Shown in pieces: positions 49,624 to 58,631 of a DNA stretch of 64,000 nucleotides (position 1 is its first letter; the number at the start of each line of letters is the position of its first letter). The position numbers and the translations under genes are program-made. The DNA comes from UBA7672 sp040398425 (GTDB lineage Bacteria > Pseudomonadota > Alphaproteobacteria > Caulobacterales > Hyphomonadaceae): NCBI GenBank assembly GCA_040398425.1, contig JBBATZ010000009.1, positions 23,077 to 87,076 of the forward strand. Direction: 5' to 3'. Below the pieces are notes generated by a model, which made no database searches, had not been told where the DNA came from, and was given only the letters and a program-made list of their open reading frames with translations.

Positions 49624-51885
49624 TCAGGTCCAGCTGATGTCCTTCTGCGTGACCGGAAGGGTCCGGATACGCTTGGCCGTCGCGGCGTAGATGGCGTTGG
49701 CCACGGCCGGGAGAACCGGCGGCAAGGCCGGCTCGCCGAGGCCGGTGGGCGGGTTGTTGGTGACATGGAAGTGCACGTCGATCTGTGGCGCGTAGTCCAT
49801 GCGCAGCAGGGGCATGTCGTAGAAGTTGGTCTGGGCCGTGCGGCCTTTGTCGAAGGTGATCTTCTGGTGCATCTCGGAGATGCCGTCGACGATCGAGCCT
49901 TGTGCCTGGTTATGGGCGTTGATCGGGTTGATGATCTGCGAGCCGATATCGCCGACACACCAGACCTTGAGCACGCGCCAGGCACCGTTCTGTTCGACCT
50001 TCACCTTGGCCACTTCGGCGAAATAGCCAGAGTGCGAGAAGTAGAACGCAACGCCCATGCCGATGCCCTTCGGCAGCGACTTGCGGTTGTCCCAGCCGGA
50101 GCGTTCACGCACGACCTTCAGAACGTCGGCCATGCGGGAGGCGACCATGCCCGGGCGGCCGCCGGCGGAGGCGGCGGCGGTGGGGGTGGCGGCCAGGAGT
50201 TCGAGGCGGAAGTCGATCGGGTCTTTCCCTGCCGCCAGGGCGGCTTCGTCGAGGAAGGACTGGTAGGCGAAGCAGACGGCGTTCGAGACCGGGGCGCGCA
50301 GCGGACCCGTGGGCATTTCACCGAGCATCAGCGACTGGTCGAAGCTGTGGTTCGGGACATACCCCGCCGGGAACTCGTTGGCGGCCATTGTTGCGTTCGA
50401 GAGAACGGCGAGGGCACCGCTGGCGTTGGGACGGCCGAAGCTGACGAAGTGGTTCGCCAGCGCGGTCATCTTGCCGTCCTTGTCGAGCGCGGCCTTGAAG
50501 TTATGGTAGCCGCCCGGACGGTACGGGTCGTGCGCCATGTCCTGTTCGCGGGTCCACAGCAGCTTCACAGGCACGCCGGCCTGCTTGGAGATAGAGGCTG
50601 CTTCGACCATGAAGTCGTTGTCGAGACGACGGCCGAAGCCGCCACCGCAACGCGTCATGTGGACGGCGATCTTTGCCTTGTCGACGCCAAGCGCTGCAGC
50701 GATCAGGTCGATGCCGCCGCTCGGACGCTGGGTCGGCGCCCAGACTTCGACCGTGCCGTCAGCCTTCACATACGCCGTGCAGTTCTGCGGCTCAAGCGGT
50801 GCATGGACGAGGAACGGATAGACGTAGGAGGCTTCGACCACTTTCGCGGCGGCCTTGATTGCAGCAGCAGCGTCGCCCGATTTCGACAGGTTGGACATCG
50901 GTGCGCCCTTGGCGAGTTCGACTGCTTTCGCGTCGAACTTCGCGGTGGCCTGGGTGGAGGTATCACCCTCGTCCCACTGCACTTTCAGCTTCTTGGTGGC
51001 AGCTTCCTTGGCCGTCCACCAGTCGTCCGCGAGCACCGCGACGCCTTCGGAAAGGCCCATCTTCGTGTTGCTGGCCGGGCCGGCTTTCACGATGAAGCAG
51101 TCGACGATGCCCGGCAGCGCCTTGATCTCGTCCGTGTTGGCGGAGACGACCTTGGCGCCGAAGACGGCGGCCTTTTCAAAGTAGGCGTACTTCATGCCAT
51201 CGACCTTGACGTCGATGCCGAAGATCGGCTCGCCGCGAACGATGCGCGGGCTGTCCCAGTTGCGCATCGGCTTGCCGATGATGCGGTAGTCCTTCGCATC
51301 CTTCAGCTTGACGGCTTTCAGGTCCGGCGCGGTCAGCTTGGCGGCGTCGGCGACGAGGTCGCCATAGGCGATCTTCTTTCCGGAAGCCGTGTGGACGACG
51401 AAGGACGGCTGGGTCGAAAGTTCATCGACGGAGACGTTGAGACGCGTTGCCGCGGCTTGCAGCAGCATGGCGCGGGCGGCGGCACCGGTCTGGCGGTGGT
51501 TGTCCCAGTGCATCGGTGTGGCGAACGAGCCGCCGGCGATCTGCATGCCATAGCGGGTCGCGTCGGCGTCGCCCTGTTCGATCACGACGCGCGACCAGTC
51601 GGCGTCAAGTTCTTCGGCGATCAGCATGGGCAGCATCGTCTTGATGCCCTGACCGATTTCCGGGTTCTTCGCCATGATGCGGATCGTGCCGTCCGGCGAG
51701 ATGGCGACGAAGCTGTTGACGTCGACGACGGGTGCGGCGGGCTTGGCGGGCGTGGCCGCAAGCGTCGGGGCGCCATCCGTAGTGTCTGCGGGCGTCATGC
51801 AACCGGAGAGGAGGAGACCGCCGCCGGCCGCAGAGGCCAGCAGGAAGAAGCGGCGCGAGGTGTTGATGGTGTTACCGTCAGCCAT
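49624..51885 (-). CDS. Molybdenum hydroxylase large subunit (isoquinoline 1-oxidoreductase beta-like)
   Basis: Xanthine-oxidase-family molybdopterin-binding subunit, 753 residues, of the Tat-exported IorB type. The twin-arginine signal TSRRFFLLASAAGG is followed by lipobox LSGC. MPT/Mo-binding landmarks are KNPEIGQGIKTMLPMLIAEE, RCGGGFGRRLDNDFMVEAA and NNPPTGLGEPALPPVLPAVA, where the glutamate is the active-site base. It oxidises N-heterocycles or aldehydes in the periplasm. It starts three bases after the iron-sulfur subunit stop; that gene's end contains the SD sequence GGGAGG, so translation is coupled. Confidence 0.93.
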   Translation of the reverse strand: MADGNTINTSRRFFLLASAAGGGLLLSGCMTPADTTDGAPTLAATPAKPAAPVVDVNSFVAISPDGTIRIMAKNPEIGQGIKTMLPMLIAEELDADWSRVVIEQGDADATRYGMQIAGGSFATPMHWDNHRQTGAAARAMLLQAAATRLNVSVDELSTQPSFVVHTASGKKIAYGDLVADAAKLTAPDLKAVKLKDAKDYRIIGKPMRNWDSPRIVRGEPIFGIDVKVDGMKYAYFEKAAVFGAKVVSANTDEIKALPGIVDCFIVKAGPASNTKMGLSEGVAVLADDWWTAKEAATKKLKVQWDEGDTSTQATAKFDAKAVELAKGAPMSNLSKSGDAAAAIKAAAKVVEASYVYPFLVHAPLEPQNCTAYVKADGTVEVWAPTQRPSGGIDLIAAALGVDKAKIAVHMTRCGGGFGRRLDNDFMVEAASISKQAGVPVKLLWTREQDMAHDPYRPGGYHNFKAALDKDGKMTALANHFVSFGRPNASGALAVLSNATMAANEFPAGYVPNHSFDQSLMLGEMPTGPLRAPVSNAVCFAYQSFLDEAALAAGKDPIDFRLELLAATPTAAASAGGRPGMVASRMADVLKVVRERSGWDNRKSLPKGIGMGVAFYFSHSGYFAEVAKVKVEQNGAWRVLKVWCVGDIGSQIINPINAHNQAQGSIVDGISEMHQKITFDKGRTAQTNFYDMPLLRMDYAPQIDVHFHVTNNPPTGLGEPALPPVLPAVANAIYAATAKRIRTLPVTQKDISWT

Positions 51886-51888
51886 GGT

Positions 51889-52371
51889 TCAGACCTCCCG
51901 CGTGTCTTTGGTGTCAACGCCCGCGGCCGTCTTGATGGCCTCTCGGATGCGGACATAGGTTCCACAGCGGCAGGCATTGCCTGACATGGCTGTGTCGATG
52001 TCCTTGTCGGTGGGCTTGGCGTTGGTCGCGATCAGCGCCGTGGCCGCCATCACCTGACCAGCCTGACAGTAGCCGCACTGCATGACGTCGACATCGAGCC
52101 ACGCTTTCTGGACGGCTTGTCCGATCTTGGTCTGGCCGATCGCCTCGATCGTTGTGACGCGCTGGGCGCCGACGGTGGAGATCGGGGTGACGCAGGCGCG
52201 TGCGACCTTGCCATCGAGATGCACGGTGCAGGCGCCGCAAGCGGCGACCCCGCAGCCGAACTTGGTGCCTTTCAGGTCCAGCTTGTCGCGCAGGACCCAC
52301 AGGAGCGGCATTGCGCCGTCCACATCGACCGTTTCGGTCTTTCCATTCACGTTGAGTGTGTAGCTAGCCAT
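51889..52371 (-). CDS. Molybdenum hydroxylase small subunit, two 2Fe-2S clusters (IorA-like)
   Basis: 160-residue partner of the large subunit. The N-terminal plant-ferredoxin-type cluster uses FGCGVAACGACTVHLDG and a later C; the C-terminal all-helical cluster uses QCGYCQAGQV and NACRCGTY. It passes electrons from molybdenum to an acceptor, probably the small cytochrome c encoded just upstream or another c-type cytochrome. No signal peptide is present, so it would be carried through Tat with the large subunit. CGGAG precedes the ATG. Confidence 0.94.
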   Translation of the reverse strand: MASYTLNVNGKTETVDVDGAMPLLWVLRDKLDLKGTKFGCGVAACGACTVHLDGKVARACVTPISTVGAQRVTTIEAIGQTKIGQAVQKAWLDVDVMQCGYCQAGQVMAATALIATNAKPTDKDIDTAMSGNACRCGTYVRIREAIKTAAGVDTKDTREV

Positions 52372-52668
52372 ATGGTGCTCCGCGGGCGTGTTCCGGATCA
52401 GGATCCCGGTTCCTCGCCCAATTTTTTATAACCCGCGACGCGCACGCCCCTGCGAAGGAGCGCGCCCTTGGTAAATGCATAGCGTGACCATTCGAGAACG
52501 CCAATCGCGCGAGTGGCGTGCGCAGCCGGAATATCTAGACAGCTTCAACACGCTTGCGCCAGGGAAAGCCTGTAAAACAAGGCATCGCACAAGTTTGCGA
52601 GTGATTCTCAAATTAGATGAGCGCCTACACATCGACGCTATCGTTAAAGAACGATAGCGGTATTGACG
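52372..52668. other. Intergenic region before the molybdenum hydroxylase operon
   Basis: 297 bases with lower GC content than the surroundings near 52420-52440 and 52600-52670. A 60-codon plus-strand frame (52475-52657) has no SD sequence or recognisable protein, and I do not call it. No strong hairpin or promoter was seen. Confidence 0.4.
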
Positions 52669-53025
52669 TTATTCTGTCGGCTCGCGGATCGGCGCGTCCT
52701 GAATGCTGAGCATCCAGGCGATGATGTCGTACTCATGCCCTTCGCCGAAATGGAAGACGGGCATGCGGCCGGGCGCGATAGCTTGCGAGGTGTGCAGGTC
52801 GTCGGCCAGCCAGTCGGGACGGTATCCTGCGAGGATGTTGCGGAAAGGAAGCGCGCCCAGTTTCGGGCTGTCGCCCGTGCGCTCGACGGCGTGACAGGAG
52901 GCGCAGTTATCCTTTGCCACCTGATGGCCGACCGCCGCGTCGCCGGACTTCCAGGCTGGCGTCGGTGCGGTGACGCAGGCTGCGAGCATCAGCGCCGTCG
53001 CGATTAGTCCTCCCACTCTGGACAT
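52669..53025 (-). CDS. Small lipoprotein cytochrome c
   Basis: Monoheme class-I cytochrome c of 118 residues with lipobox LAAC (C17). Heme attachment is C-A-S-C-H (residues ~41-45), and the axial methionine is likely in GRMPVFHF. GGAGGG is a strong SD sequence. It lies about 300 bases upstream of the molybdenum hydroxylase genes on the same strand, and lipid anchoring would place it near that enzyme. Electron acceptor for the hydroxylase is a reasonable inference, not shown. Confidence 0.88.
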   Translation of the reverse strand: MSRVGGLIATALMLAACVTAPTPAWKSGDAAVGHQVAKDNCASCHAVERTGDSPKLGALPFRNILAGYRPDWLADDLHTSQAIAPGRMPVFHFGEGHEYDIIAWMLSIQDAPIREPTE

Positions 53026-53165
53026 CGTTAGGCCCTCCGCAGGCTGCCTGCGTCGGAAGCAGGCTAGCTCTGCAGGCGCGGCGCGGATTGCGCTGCATCA
53101 AACACAGCATGAGCTCCATCTAGGGCAAAGCGCGACGTGAGGTAGGCTTATCTGCCCTTGAAGCC

Positions 53166-53963
53166 TTATCTTCCCTTGAAAACTGGCGCGCGCTTCTCGA
53201 CGAAGGCCTTTGCCGCTTCGGCGTGATCGGCCGTCTGAGCGCTGCGCGAGTGGTTCATCGCTTCGGTGTCGAACGAGAGGGCGAGGTCGCCCCTCTCGGC
53301 GGTGTTGAGATTCTTCTTCATCAAGCCTTGCGTGATGCGTGCGCCATTGGCGAAGCGCTTGGCCAGCGTGAGGGCTTCTTCCTGGAGCGCAGCAGGCTCG
53401 ACCGTGCGATTGACGACACCGAGACGCTCGGCCTCTTCAGCAAGGATCACGTCTGAAAGCAGGTAGAGTTCCTTTGCCTTCGCGGAACCGACGAGTTGCG
53501 TGAGGAAATAGGTGCCGCCGAAGTCGCCGGACAATCCAACTTTGGCGAAGGCGGTGGTGATCTTTGCGCCCTTGGCCGCGAGGCGGAAGTCGCAGGCGAG
53601 GGCGATGGAGAGGCCGGCGCCGGCGGCGGCGCCGGGGATGGCGGCGATGGTGATCTTCGGCATGTCGTGCAGCCAGCGCGACACTTCCATGTTCTGGCGG
53701 AGGCTGTAGGCTGCCTGTTCCGGCGATCGGCCGTGGTTAGCGCCGCCTTCGGTTGCGGCAAACCCTTTCACGTCGCCACCCGCGCAGAAGGCGCCGCCCG
53801 ACCCTGTAATGATAACAGCGCCGACGTCCGGATCAGCGGCGAGGCGCGGCAGGGCTTCGAGCATGGCGGCGAGCATGTCGGCCGACAGCGCATTGCGCGC
53901 TTCCGGGCGGTTCATGGTGAGTATGGCGACGCCGTCCTGTTTCGATTCCAGAAGGTCGGCCAT
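53166..53963 (-). CDS. Enoyl-CoA hydratase/isomerase family protein
   Basis: Crotonase-fold acyl-CoA enzyme, 265 residues. The oxyanion-hole segments are FCAGGDVKGFA and GAAAGAGLSIALACDFRLAA. At the catalytic position the sequence is VGLSGDFGGTYFLTQLVG, with an aspartate of the PaaG/isomerase type rather than the second glutamate of classical hydratases. It likely acts in beta-oxidation or aromatic-CoA degradation; hydratase versus isomerase is open. AGGGAGA precedes the ATG. Confidence 0.9.
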   Translation of the reverse strand: MADLLESKQDGVAILTMNRPEARNALSADMLAAMLEALPRLAADPDVGAVIITGSGGAFCAGGDVKGFAATEGGANHGRSPEQAAYSLRQNMEVSRWLHDMPKITIAAIPGAAAGAGLSIALACDFRLAAKGAKITTAFAKVGLSGDFGGTYFLTQLVGSAKAKELYLLSDVILAEEAERLGVVNRTVEPAALQEEALTLAKRFANGARITQGLMKKNLNTAERGDLALSFDTEAMNHSRSAQTADHAEAAKAFVEKRAPVFKGR

Positions 53964-54026
53964 GTGCGTCTCCCTGAGCTTTTTGTGCGGGCAGGGATAG
54001 GACTGCGGGTCGGGGCAGGCAAGCGC

Positions 54027-55133
54027 TCAGCTTTTGGCCGCATCCAGGCTGGCGGAGATTGCAGCGAGGCCACCCTTCAGTTCGGCGGGAAGCGGCCAGC
54101 CGAAGCCGATGCGCATGAAACGCTTGTCCTGCTCGAACCAGTGGCCGGGGCCGACACACGCGGCATGCTCGGCGGAGAGGATGTGGTAGAAGCGTTCAAT
54201 GTCGATGCCGGCGTCGGCGCGGATGCGGGGGAAGCAGACGCAGCCACCGGAGGGGCGGACCCATTCGAGGCTGGGCTCTGACTTGATCCATGTCGCAACG
54301 GTTTCGACGCCGATGCTGAGATCCTTTGCGACGCTGGCGAGCCATTGCGCGCCCTGGCGGAGGGCGACTTCCGCGATCTGTTCGTCGATGATGCTGCCGC
54401 AGATGCCAATCTGCTCTTTTGCCGCAAGGAAGCGTTCCATCAGCTTGGGGTCGCGGTTGATGATCCAGCCGACGCGGATGCCGGGGATGCCGTAGGACTT
54501 CGACATAGAGGCGACGCTGATGGCGCTGGGGCTGAGGCTGGCGGCGACCGGAAGTTTCGGGATGAAGGACATCTCGCGGTAGGTCTCGTCCACCAGCAGC
54601 CGGATGCCGCGCCTCTCAGCAATGGAGATCAGGCGGCGCAGGGTTGCCTCGGAGAGGGCGACGCCGGTGGGGTTGTGCGGCGTCGTCACGGAGATGAGCC
54701 GGGTGTTTGGGCGGATCAGGCTTTCAAGGCGATCGACGTCGAGCTGGAAGCCAGCTTCGAACGAGAGATCGACATAGTCGATGTCGCAGCCGATGGCGCG
54801 CGGCGTTTCAATGTTGGTGGCGTAGTTCGGCCTTACGACGACGAGGTGATCGCCTTTTTCCAGCAGCGTGGTCGCGATGATGAAGAGCGCGGCGGCAGCG
54901 CCGGCAGTGCAGAGCACATCCGCATCGACGATTTTCGCGTTCGCAGCGACCAGGCCGAGCAGGCCGGGCGCGCCGCGATGGGCGCCGTAGGCCAGTACGA
55001 GATCATCGACGCCGAGACCGAGGTCGGACAGCTTGCGATCCCGCATCGAGCTTTCGGAGAGGTTGTAACGGATCGTCTCGTAGCCCTGTTCCTCGGGCGA
55101 CTCGATCTCGATCGGCATGCGGACGTACTTCAT
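54027..55133 (-). CDS. Class I/II aminotransferase
   Basis: PLP fold-type I aminotransferase, 368 residues. The active-site lysine is K212 in SMSKSYGIPGIRVGW. TTPHNPTGVALS (with the asparagine contacting PLP), LLVDETYREMSF (D contacting the pyridine nitrogen) and RIGFGWP (carboxylate-binding arginine) are also present. The N-terminus is shorter than in typical AspC proteins. Substrate not predictable. GAGAG precedes the ATG; a start at 55118 is possible. A zinc-ribbon protein gene lies just upstream on the same strand. Confidence 0.9.
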   Translation of the reverse strand: MKYVRMPIEIESPEEQGYETIRYNLSESSMRDRKLSDLGLGVDDLVLAYGAHRGAPGLLGLVAANAKIVDADVLCTAGAAAALFIIATTLLEKGDHLVVVRPNYATNIETPRAIGCDIDYVDLSFEAGFQLDVDRLESLIRPNTRLISVTTPHNPTGVALSEATLRRLISIAERRGIRLLVDETYREMSFIPKLPVAASLSPSAISVASMSKSYGIPGIRVGWIINRDPKLMERFLAAKEQIGICGSIIDEQIAEVALRQGAQWLASVAKDLSIGVETVATWIKSEPSLEWVRPSGGCVCFPRIRADAGIDIERFYHILSAEHAACVGPGHWFEQDKRFMRIGFGWPLPAELKGGLAAISASLDAAKS

Positions 55134-55172
55134 GAAGCTCTCGATCGCGGAGTGGAGCAGGCGGAGGTGACG

Positions 55173-55415
55173 TCAGGCGCGTTCGGACGCACGGGTCGGG
55201 GCGACGATGCCGTGGGCGACTGGCGAATGCGCGCGCAACTCGACGTCCGATGATCCGCAGACAGGGCAGTGCAGTTCGGCACGCAAGCGGTCGACATCGG
55301 CATCGACGCCATGTTCGAGTGCGGGAAGGGCGGGATCGACGGGCGTTTTGCCGCCGCAGTCCTGGCACGCGACCAAGATGAGCTGATCGTTGTTCAGCAG
55401 ATCGCGGAACTTCAT
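55173..55415 (-). CDS. Small zinc-ribbon protein
   Basis: 80-residue protein with two CxxC pairs (ACQDCGG and HCPVCGS) about 36 residues apart, forming a probable zinc ribbon. The start MKFRDLLNNDQLI is preferred; the frame stays open for 17 more codons. Function unknown. It is 39 bases upstream of the aminotransferase start on the same strand. Confidence 0.62.
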   Translation of the reverse strand: MKFRDLLNNDQLILVACQDCGGKTPVDPALPALEHGVDADVDRLRAELHCPVCGSSDVELRAHSPVAHGIVAPTRASERA

Positions 55416-55627
55416 CACCAAACCCCACACGGCCCCTGAGGGGGGCTCTGTGAGTAAATTCTGCAACGCCTCTACGCGAAAAGCGAATCAGAAAACTCGC
55501 GTGAGCGCACACGTCAAATCCCTGTGCCTCATGACGACAAGTATGCGCGTCCTTTTGTAAAGGAAACTTGACCAATGCGTCCGGATATGTAAAGCAGGCT
55601 TTCCACTAAGGAAAAGGATCTTGTCAC

Positions 55628-56533
55628 ATGCAACCGGGAGTCTCTCGCCCTCAGCCCAAGTCGCGCGGGGTTCTGACCATGGGAATTGGCGCGGCGCTAT
55701 TGTCCGCGACCGGCCAGCCCGTTCCAAAACTGCTGAACCAGCTGACGGGGATGGGAATGCCCGACCTTGCGGCGCGGCTGACGCTGCACGCTATACCCGT
55801 CTTGCTGATCCTCGCGGCCGTGCTGGTCGGTCAGATCGCCGGCCGGGGCCGAACAAAGAATGTCCGCTGGGCGCTGTATGGCCTGCTCGGCGTCGTCGCA
55901 GGCTTTTGCACCGCATTCTGCCTCGACCTGTTGGTCGGCGTGCCGGCGTTGATCGTCGCGCTGAACGGCCCGCTGGCCGAACCTGAAGTTATCGAGCTCG
56001 CGCTGTGGACGCTTGGCGGAATCACGATCGCGTCGGGCCTCATGGTGGCGGCGATCGCCGCCTTCGGACCGCCGGCCGCCTATGCGATGAATCTCGAACC
56101 CGACATCTGCGAGGACGCGCTCGACATCAGGAAGCCTGAGCGCAAGGCCTACGGCGTCAGCAGCATCGGGATGGTTACACTGGGGGGCGCGAGCATCGCG
56201 CTGTCGATTGCCCGGCAGTCTGGCCCCGGCGCCGTGCTGGGCCCTTGTATCGTCGCCATGGTTGCCGGCGCCATCAGCATCCTCGTCAACGTCGTGCTGT
56301 GGAACGGTCTCGATGAGTTGCAGCGGCGCCAGGTTGTCGATGCGTTCTCCGTCTCGGCCGTGTTCATGACGCTTGGCGCCTTCGCTTGGTCGATCGGGCA
56401 GCTGCTGGGCTTCCTTCCGCCCATCGATGCTGCGGGCGCTTTCGTCGCGATCTCCTTCGTACAGCTGGTGGTCACGACGTTTGTGAGCGCCGCCGCCGCT
56501 GGTGATGTCCGCGCGAAAAGGCGGGCCGCATGA
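55628..56533 (+). CDS. Multi-pass membrane protein paired with an XRE regulator
   Basis: Hydrophobic protein of 301 residues with about seven to eight membrane segments and a soluble loop near residues 150-180 (NLEPDICEDALDIRKPERKA). I do not recognise a named family. It overlaps the following XRE gene by four bases (ATGA). A membrane protein coupled to a small XRE regulator is a recurrent two-gene module whose role is usually unknown. AAGGAAAAGG precedes the ATG. Confidence 0.75.
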   Translation: MQPGVSRPQPKSRGVLTMGIGAALLSATGQPVPKLLNQLTGMGMPDLAARLTLHAIPVLLILAAVLVGQIAGRGRTKNVRWALYGLLGVVAGFCTAFCLDLLVGVPALIVALNGPLAEPEVIELALWTLGGITIASGLMVAAIAAFGPPAAYAMNLEPDICEDALDIRKPERKAYGVSSIGMVTLGGASIALSIARQSGPGAVLGPCIVAMVAGAISILVNVVLWNGLDELQRRQVVDAFSVSAVFMTLGAFAWSIGQLLGFLPPIDAAGAFVAISFVQLVVTTFVSAAAAGDVRAKRRAA

Positions 56534-56739
56534 AAAACGAACTACGCGTGTTGCGCGCGCAGCGCGGCTGGAGCCAGGCGGACCTCGCCGAGAAACTGAA
56601 AGTGTCGCGTCAGACCATCAACGCCATCGAGACGGGCCGATATGACCCATCGCTACCGCTCGCCTTCACGATCGCTGGACTGTTCGCGATGAGTATCGAA
56701 GCGATCTTCTCTCCTGGGGACGACGAAAAGTCCGGCTGA
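56530..56739 (+). CDS. XRE-family helix-turn-helix regulator
   Basis: 69-residue Cro/CI-type DNA-binding protein consisting almost only of the HTH: RAQRGWSQADLAEKLKVSRQ then TINAIETGRYDPSL. The C-terminal tail (FAMSIEAIFSPGDDE) is typical of the small YozG/YgzD-like regulators found next to membrane proteins. Start overlaps the upstream stop (ATGA), so translation is coupled. It probably represses its own operon. Confidence 0.9.
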   Translation: MKNELRVLRAQRGWSQADLAEKLKVSRQTINAIETGRYDPSLPLAFTIAGLFAMSIEAIFSPGDDEKSG

Positions 56740-56811
56740 AGTCGTCCACGCCTCCAGTACTTGCCTCCGCCCAAATAATGCTTCCACCTCAACCCTCCCA
56801 GGAGTGATCTG

Positions 56812-57750
56812 ATGACCATGTTCAAAGACAATGCCTCTCCCAAACGTTGCTCCGGTCCTGCTGCGATCTCACGCGCCATCCGCAGGAGCCTCGCCACAGC
56901 GTTCGTCGCCATCGCGGCGTGCAGTGCGCCGGCTGTCGCACAACCGGCCATCTGGACCGTGAAGGATGCGGATTCCACCATTTACCTGCTGGGCACGGTT
57001 CACCTGCTGAAGCCGGATACCGTCTGGAAAACCGACAAGCTGGAAGCCGCGCTGAATGAGGCGCAGGACGTCTGGCTTGAGCTGCCCACAACCGATCCCA
57101 ATGCAATGGCCGGCGAGATGATGACGCTGGTGTTGCAATACGGCCTGTCGCCTGCCACGCCCCTGTCCAACGATCTCACGCCAGAAGAAATGAAAACGCT
57201 GGATGAGGCGGCAAAGCTGGCGGGGCTCACCGGCGCGCAGTTGAACATTTTCCGCCCATGGTTCGCCGCGCTGACCATCTCGACGGCGGCGATCACCCAT
57301 GCGGGATTTGACCCGGCCTCCGGCGTCGATGGCAAGGTCGAAGCCGCGTTCAGGGCGCGTGGCATTACGCCCAAGGGCCTCGAGACGGCCGAGCAGCAGA
57401 TCAAGGTCTTCGCCAACCTCTCGCGTGACAAAGAGCTGGCCTACCTGCGGACCACGATTGACGAATACAAGGAGGCGGCCACCGAACTCGACACGCTGGT
57501 CGAGTCATGGTCGCACGCGGACCTTGCCACATTGGAGGACATCTTCGTCACGTCAATGAAATCGGTATCCCCGGAGCTCTACGCCGCGTTGCTTACGAAC
57601 CGCAATGCCAACTCGGCGGTTGAGATCGAAGACATGCTGAAGGGCAAGGGTGTGACCTTCATCGCCGTCGGCGCGGGTCATCTTATCGGCGACGACAGTG
57701 TGCTCGCCATGCTGAAAGCGAAGGGCATCGCATCCGATCGCATGCAATAG
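56812..57750 (+). CDS. TraB/GumN family protein, exported (second copy)
   Basis: Paralogue of the protein at 2747-3715, 312 residues with a signal peptide ending near AVAQ. Shared landmarks are WTVKDADSTIYLLGTVHLL, VWLELP and TFIAVGAGHLIGDDS. CAGGAG precedes the ATG. Function not established in bacteria; the fold is related to TIKI metalloproteases, with the GxxH histidine and downstream glutamate as likely metal ligands. It follows the XRE gene by 72 bases but need not be co-regulated. Confidence 0.88.
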   Translation: MTMFKDNASPKRCSGPAAISRAIRRSLATAFVAIAACSAPAVAQPAIWTVKDADSTIYLLGTVHLLKPDTVWKTDKLEAALNEAQDVWLELPTTDPNAMAGEMMTLVLQYGLSPATPLSNDLTPEEMKTLDEAAKLAGLTGAQLNIFRPWFAALTISTAAITHAGFDPASGVDGKVEAAFRARGITPKGLETAEQQIKVFANLSRDKELAYLRTTIDEYKEAATELDTLVESWSHADLATLEDIFVTSMKSVSPELYAALLTNRNANSAVEIEDMLKGKGVTFIAVGAGHLIGDDSVLAMLKAKGIASDRMQ

Positions 57751-57863
57751 ACCCTCGGAGCATAGGCGCCAGACAGCGAAGGCTGGCGGCGCAAAACTGG
57801 CGGCGCGGAACCTTTTGGGTTTCGCGCCTAACCTTTTACGGGATGGGGATCAGCGCCGCCGGT

Positions 57864-58493
57864 TCAGCGCAGGGTGATCGTGTCGGCCTCAAACGCGGCG
57901 CTGCAGTCTGTAGCGTCATGGAGGATGTCTTCCTGCAGCAGGTCGGTCGCCGTCATGCCATCGCCTTCGAAGCGGGGATCGTCGCATTCGTCGTCATTGG
58001 CCCAGTCGCTGTCGTCGTCGCCGAAATCGGGCGTGTCGCCTTCCCAGTCGCCGATGAGCTGCAGCCGACCGTCATTCCAGGCGGCAGCGCAGTCGGTGGC
58101 GTCGTGGCCGATGTCCTGGTCGAGCAGGCCGGTACCGGTCATGCCCGGGCCCTCAAAACGCGGGTCGTCGCATTCATCGTCCTTGGCCCAGTCGCTCGCG
58201 TCGTCGCCGAAGTCGGGCGCATCGGTATCGACGAGGCTAGCAAGCGCGATACTTCCCGAGCCCCATGCTGTGCGGCAGTCGGTGGCGTCATGGCCGATGT
58301 CGTCGTCGAGCGAGAGGCCGGGGCTCATTCCCTCACCTTCGAAGCGGGGATCGTCGCATTCGTTGTCATTGGACCAGCGGCTGGCGTCATCGCCAAAGTC
58401 AGGCGGGGAGGGCTGAGCATACGCAGCAGGGGCGAGACCGCTACTGGCCGCAAGGAAGCCAGCCGCGACGAGCTTGCGGAATAGTCTCGACAT
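57864..58493 (-). CDS. Secreted acidic protein with three 62-residue DDPRFEG repeats
   Basis: 209-residue exported protein (signal ending AYAQ). The mature chain is three tandem repeats with an exact 62-residue period; the last is cut short. Each starts DFGDDxSxWxxDxECDDPRF, continues EGxGM and ends DIxHDATDCxxA. Each repeat has two cysteines, one in ECDDPRF and one in ATDC, and is very rich in aspartate. This points to a disulfide-stapled, perhaps calcium-binding repeat. The name DDPRF repeat is descriptive; function unknown. ATG 58493 is chosen because the signal peptide starts there. Confidence 0.82.
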   Translation of the reverse strand: MSRLFRKLVAAGFLAASSGLAPAAYAQPSPPDFGDDASRWSNDNECDDPRFEGEGMSPGLSLDDDIGHDATDCRTAWGSGSIALASLVDTDAPDFGDDASDWAKDDECDDPRFEGPGMTGTGLLDQDIGHDATDCAAAWNDGRLQLIGDWEGDTPDFGDDDSDWANDDECDDPRFEGDGMTATDLLQEDILHDATDCSAAFEADTITLR

Positions 58494-58631
58494 GTCTTCC
58501 CGGTCCCCGATGCACTTGTGTACCGGAGCTAGATGCAAAGGCCTCGGATTGTCCATACGCGTCGCGCAGGCGAACGCGTCTGAATCGCCGGTGTGGCTTG
58601 CCAGTTTCGTGCTTTTGCGCATGGTTCAGCA

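Noticed and set aside
49765..51984. A 739-codon open frame on the plus strand, opposite the molybdenum hydroxylase genes
   Set aside because: It is antisense to two unmistakable genes, has no SD sequence and no recognisable domain; long antisense frames are expected at this GC content.
52475..52657. A 60-codon plus-strand frame in the gap before the molybdenum hydroxylase operon
   Set aside because: No SD sequence, mixed composition, no similarity I recognise.
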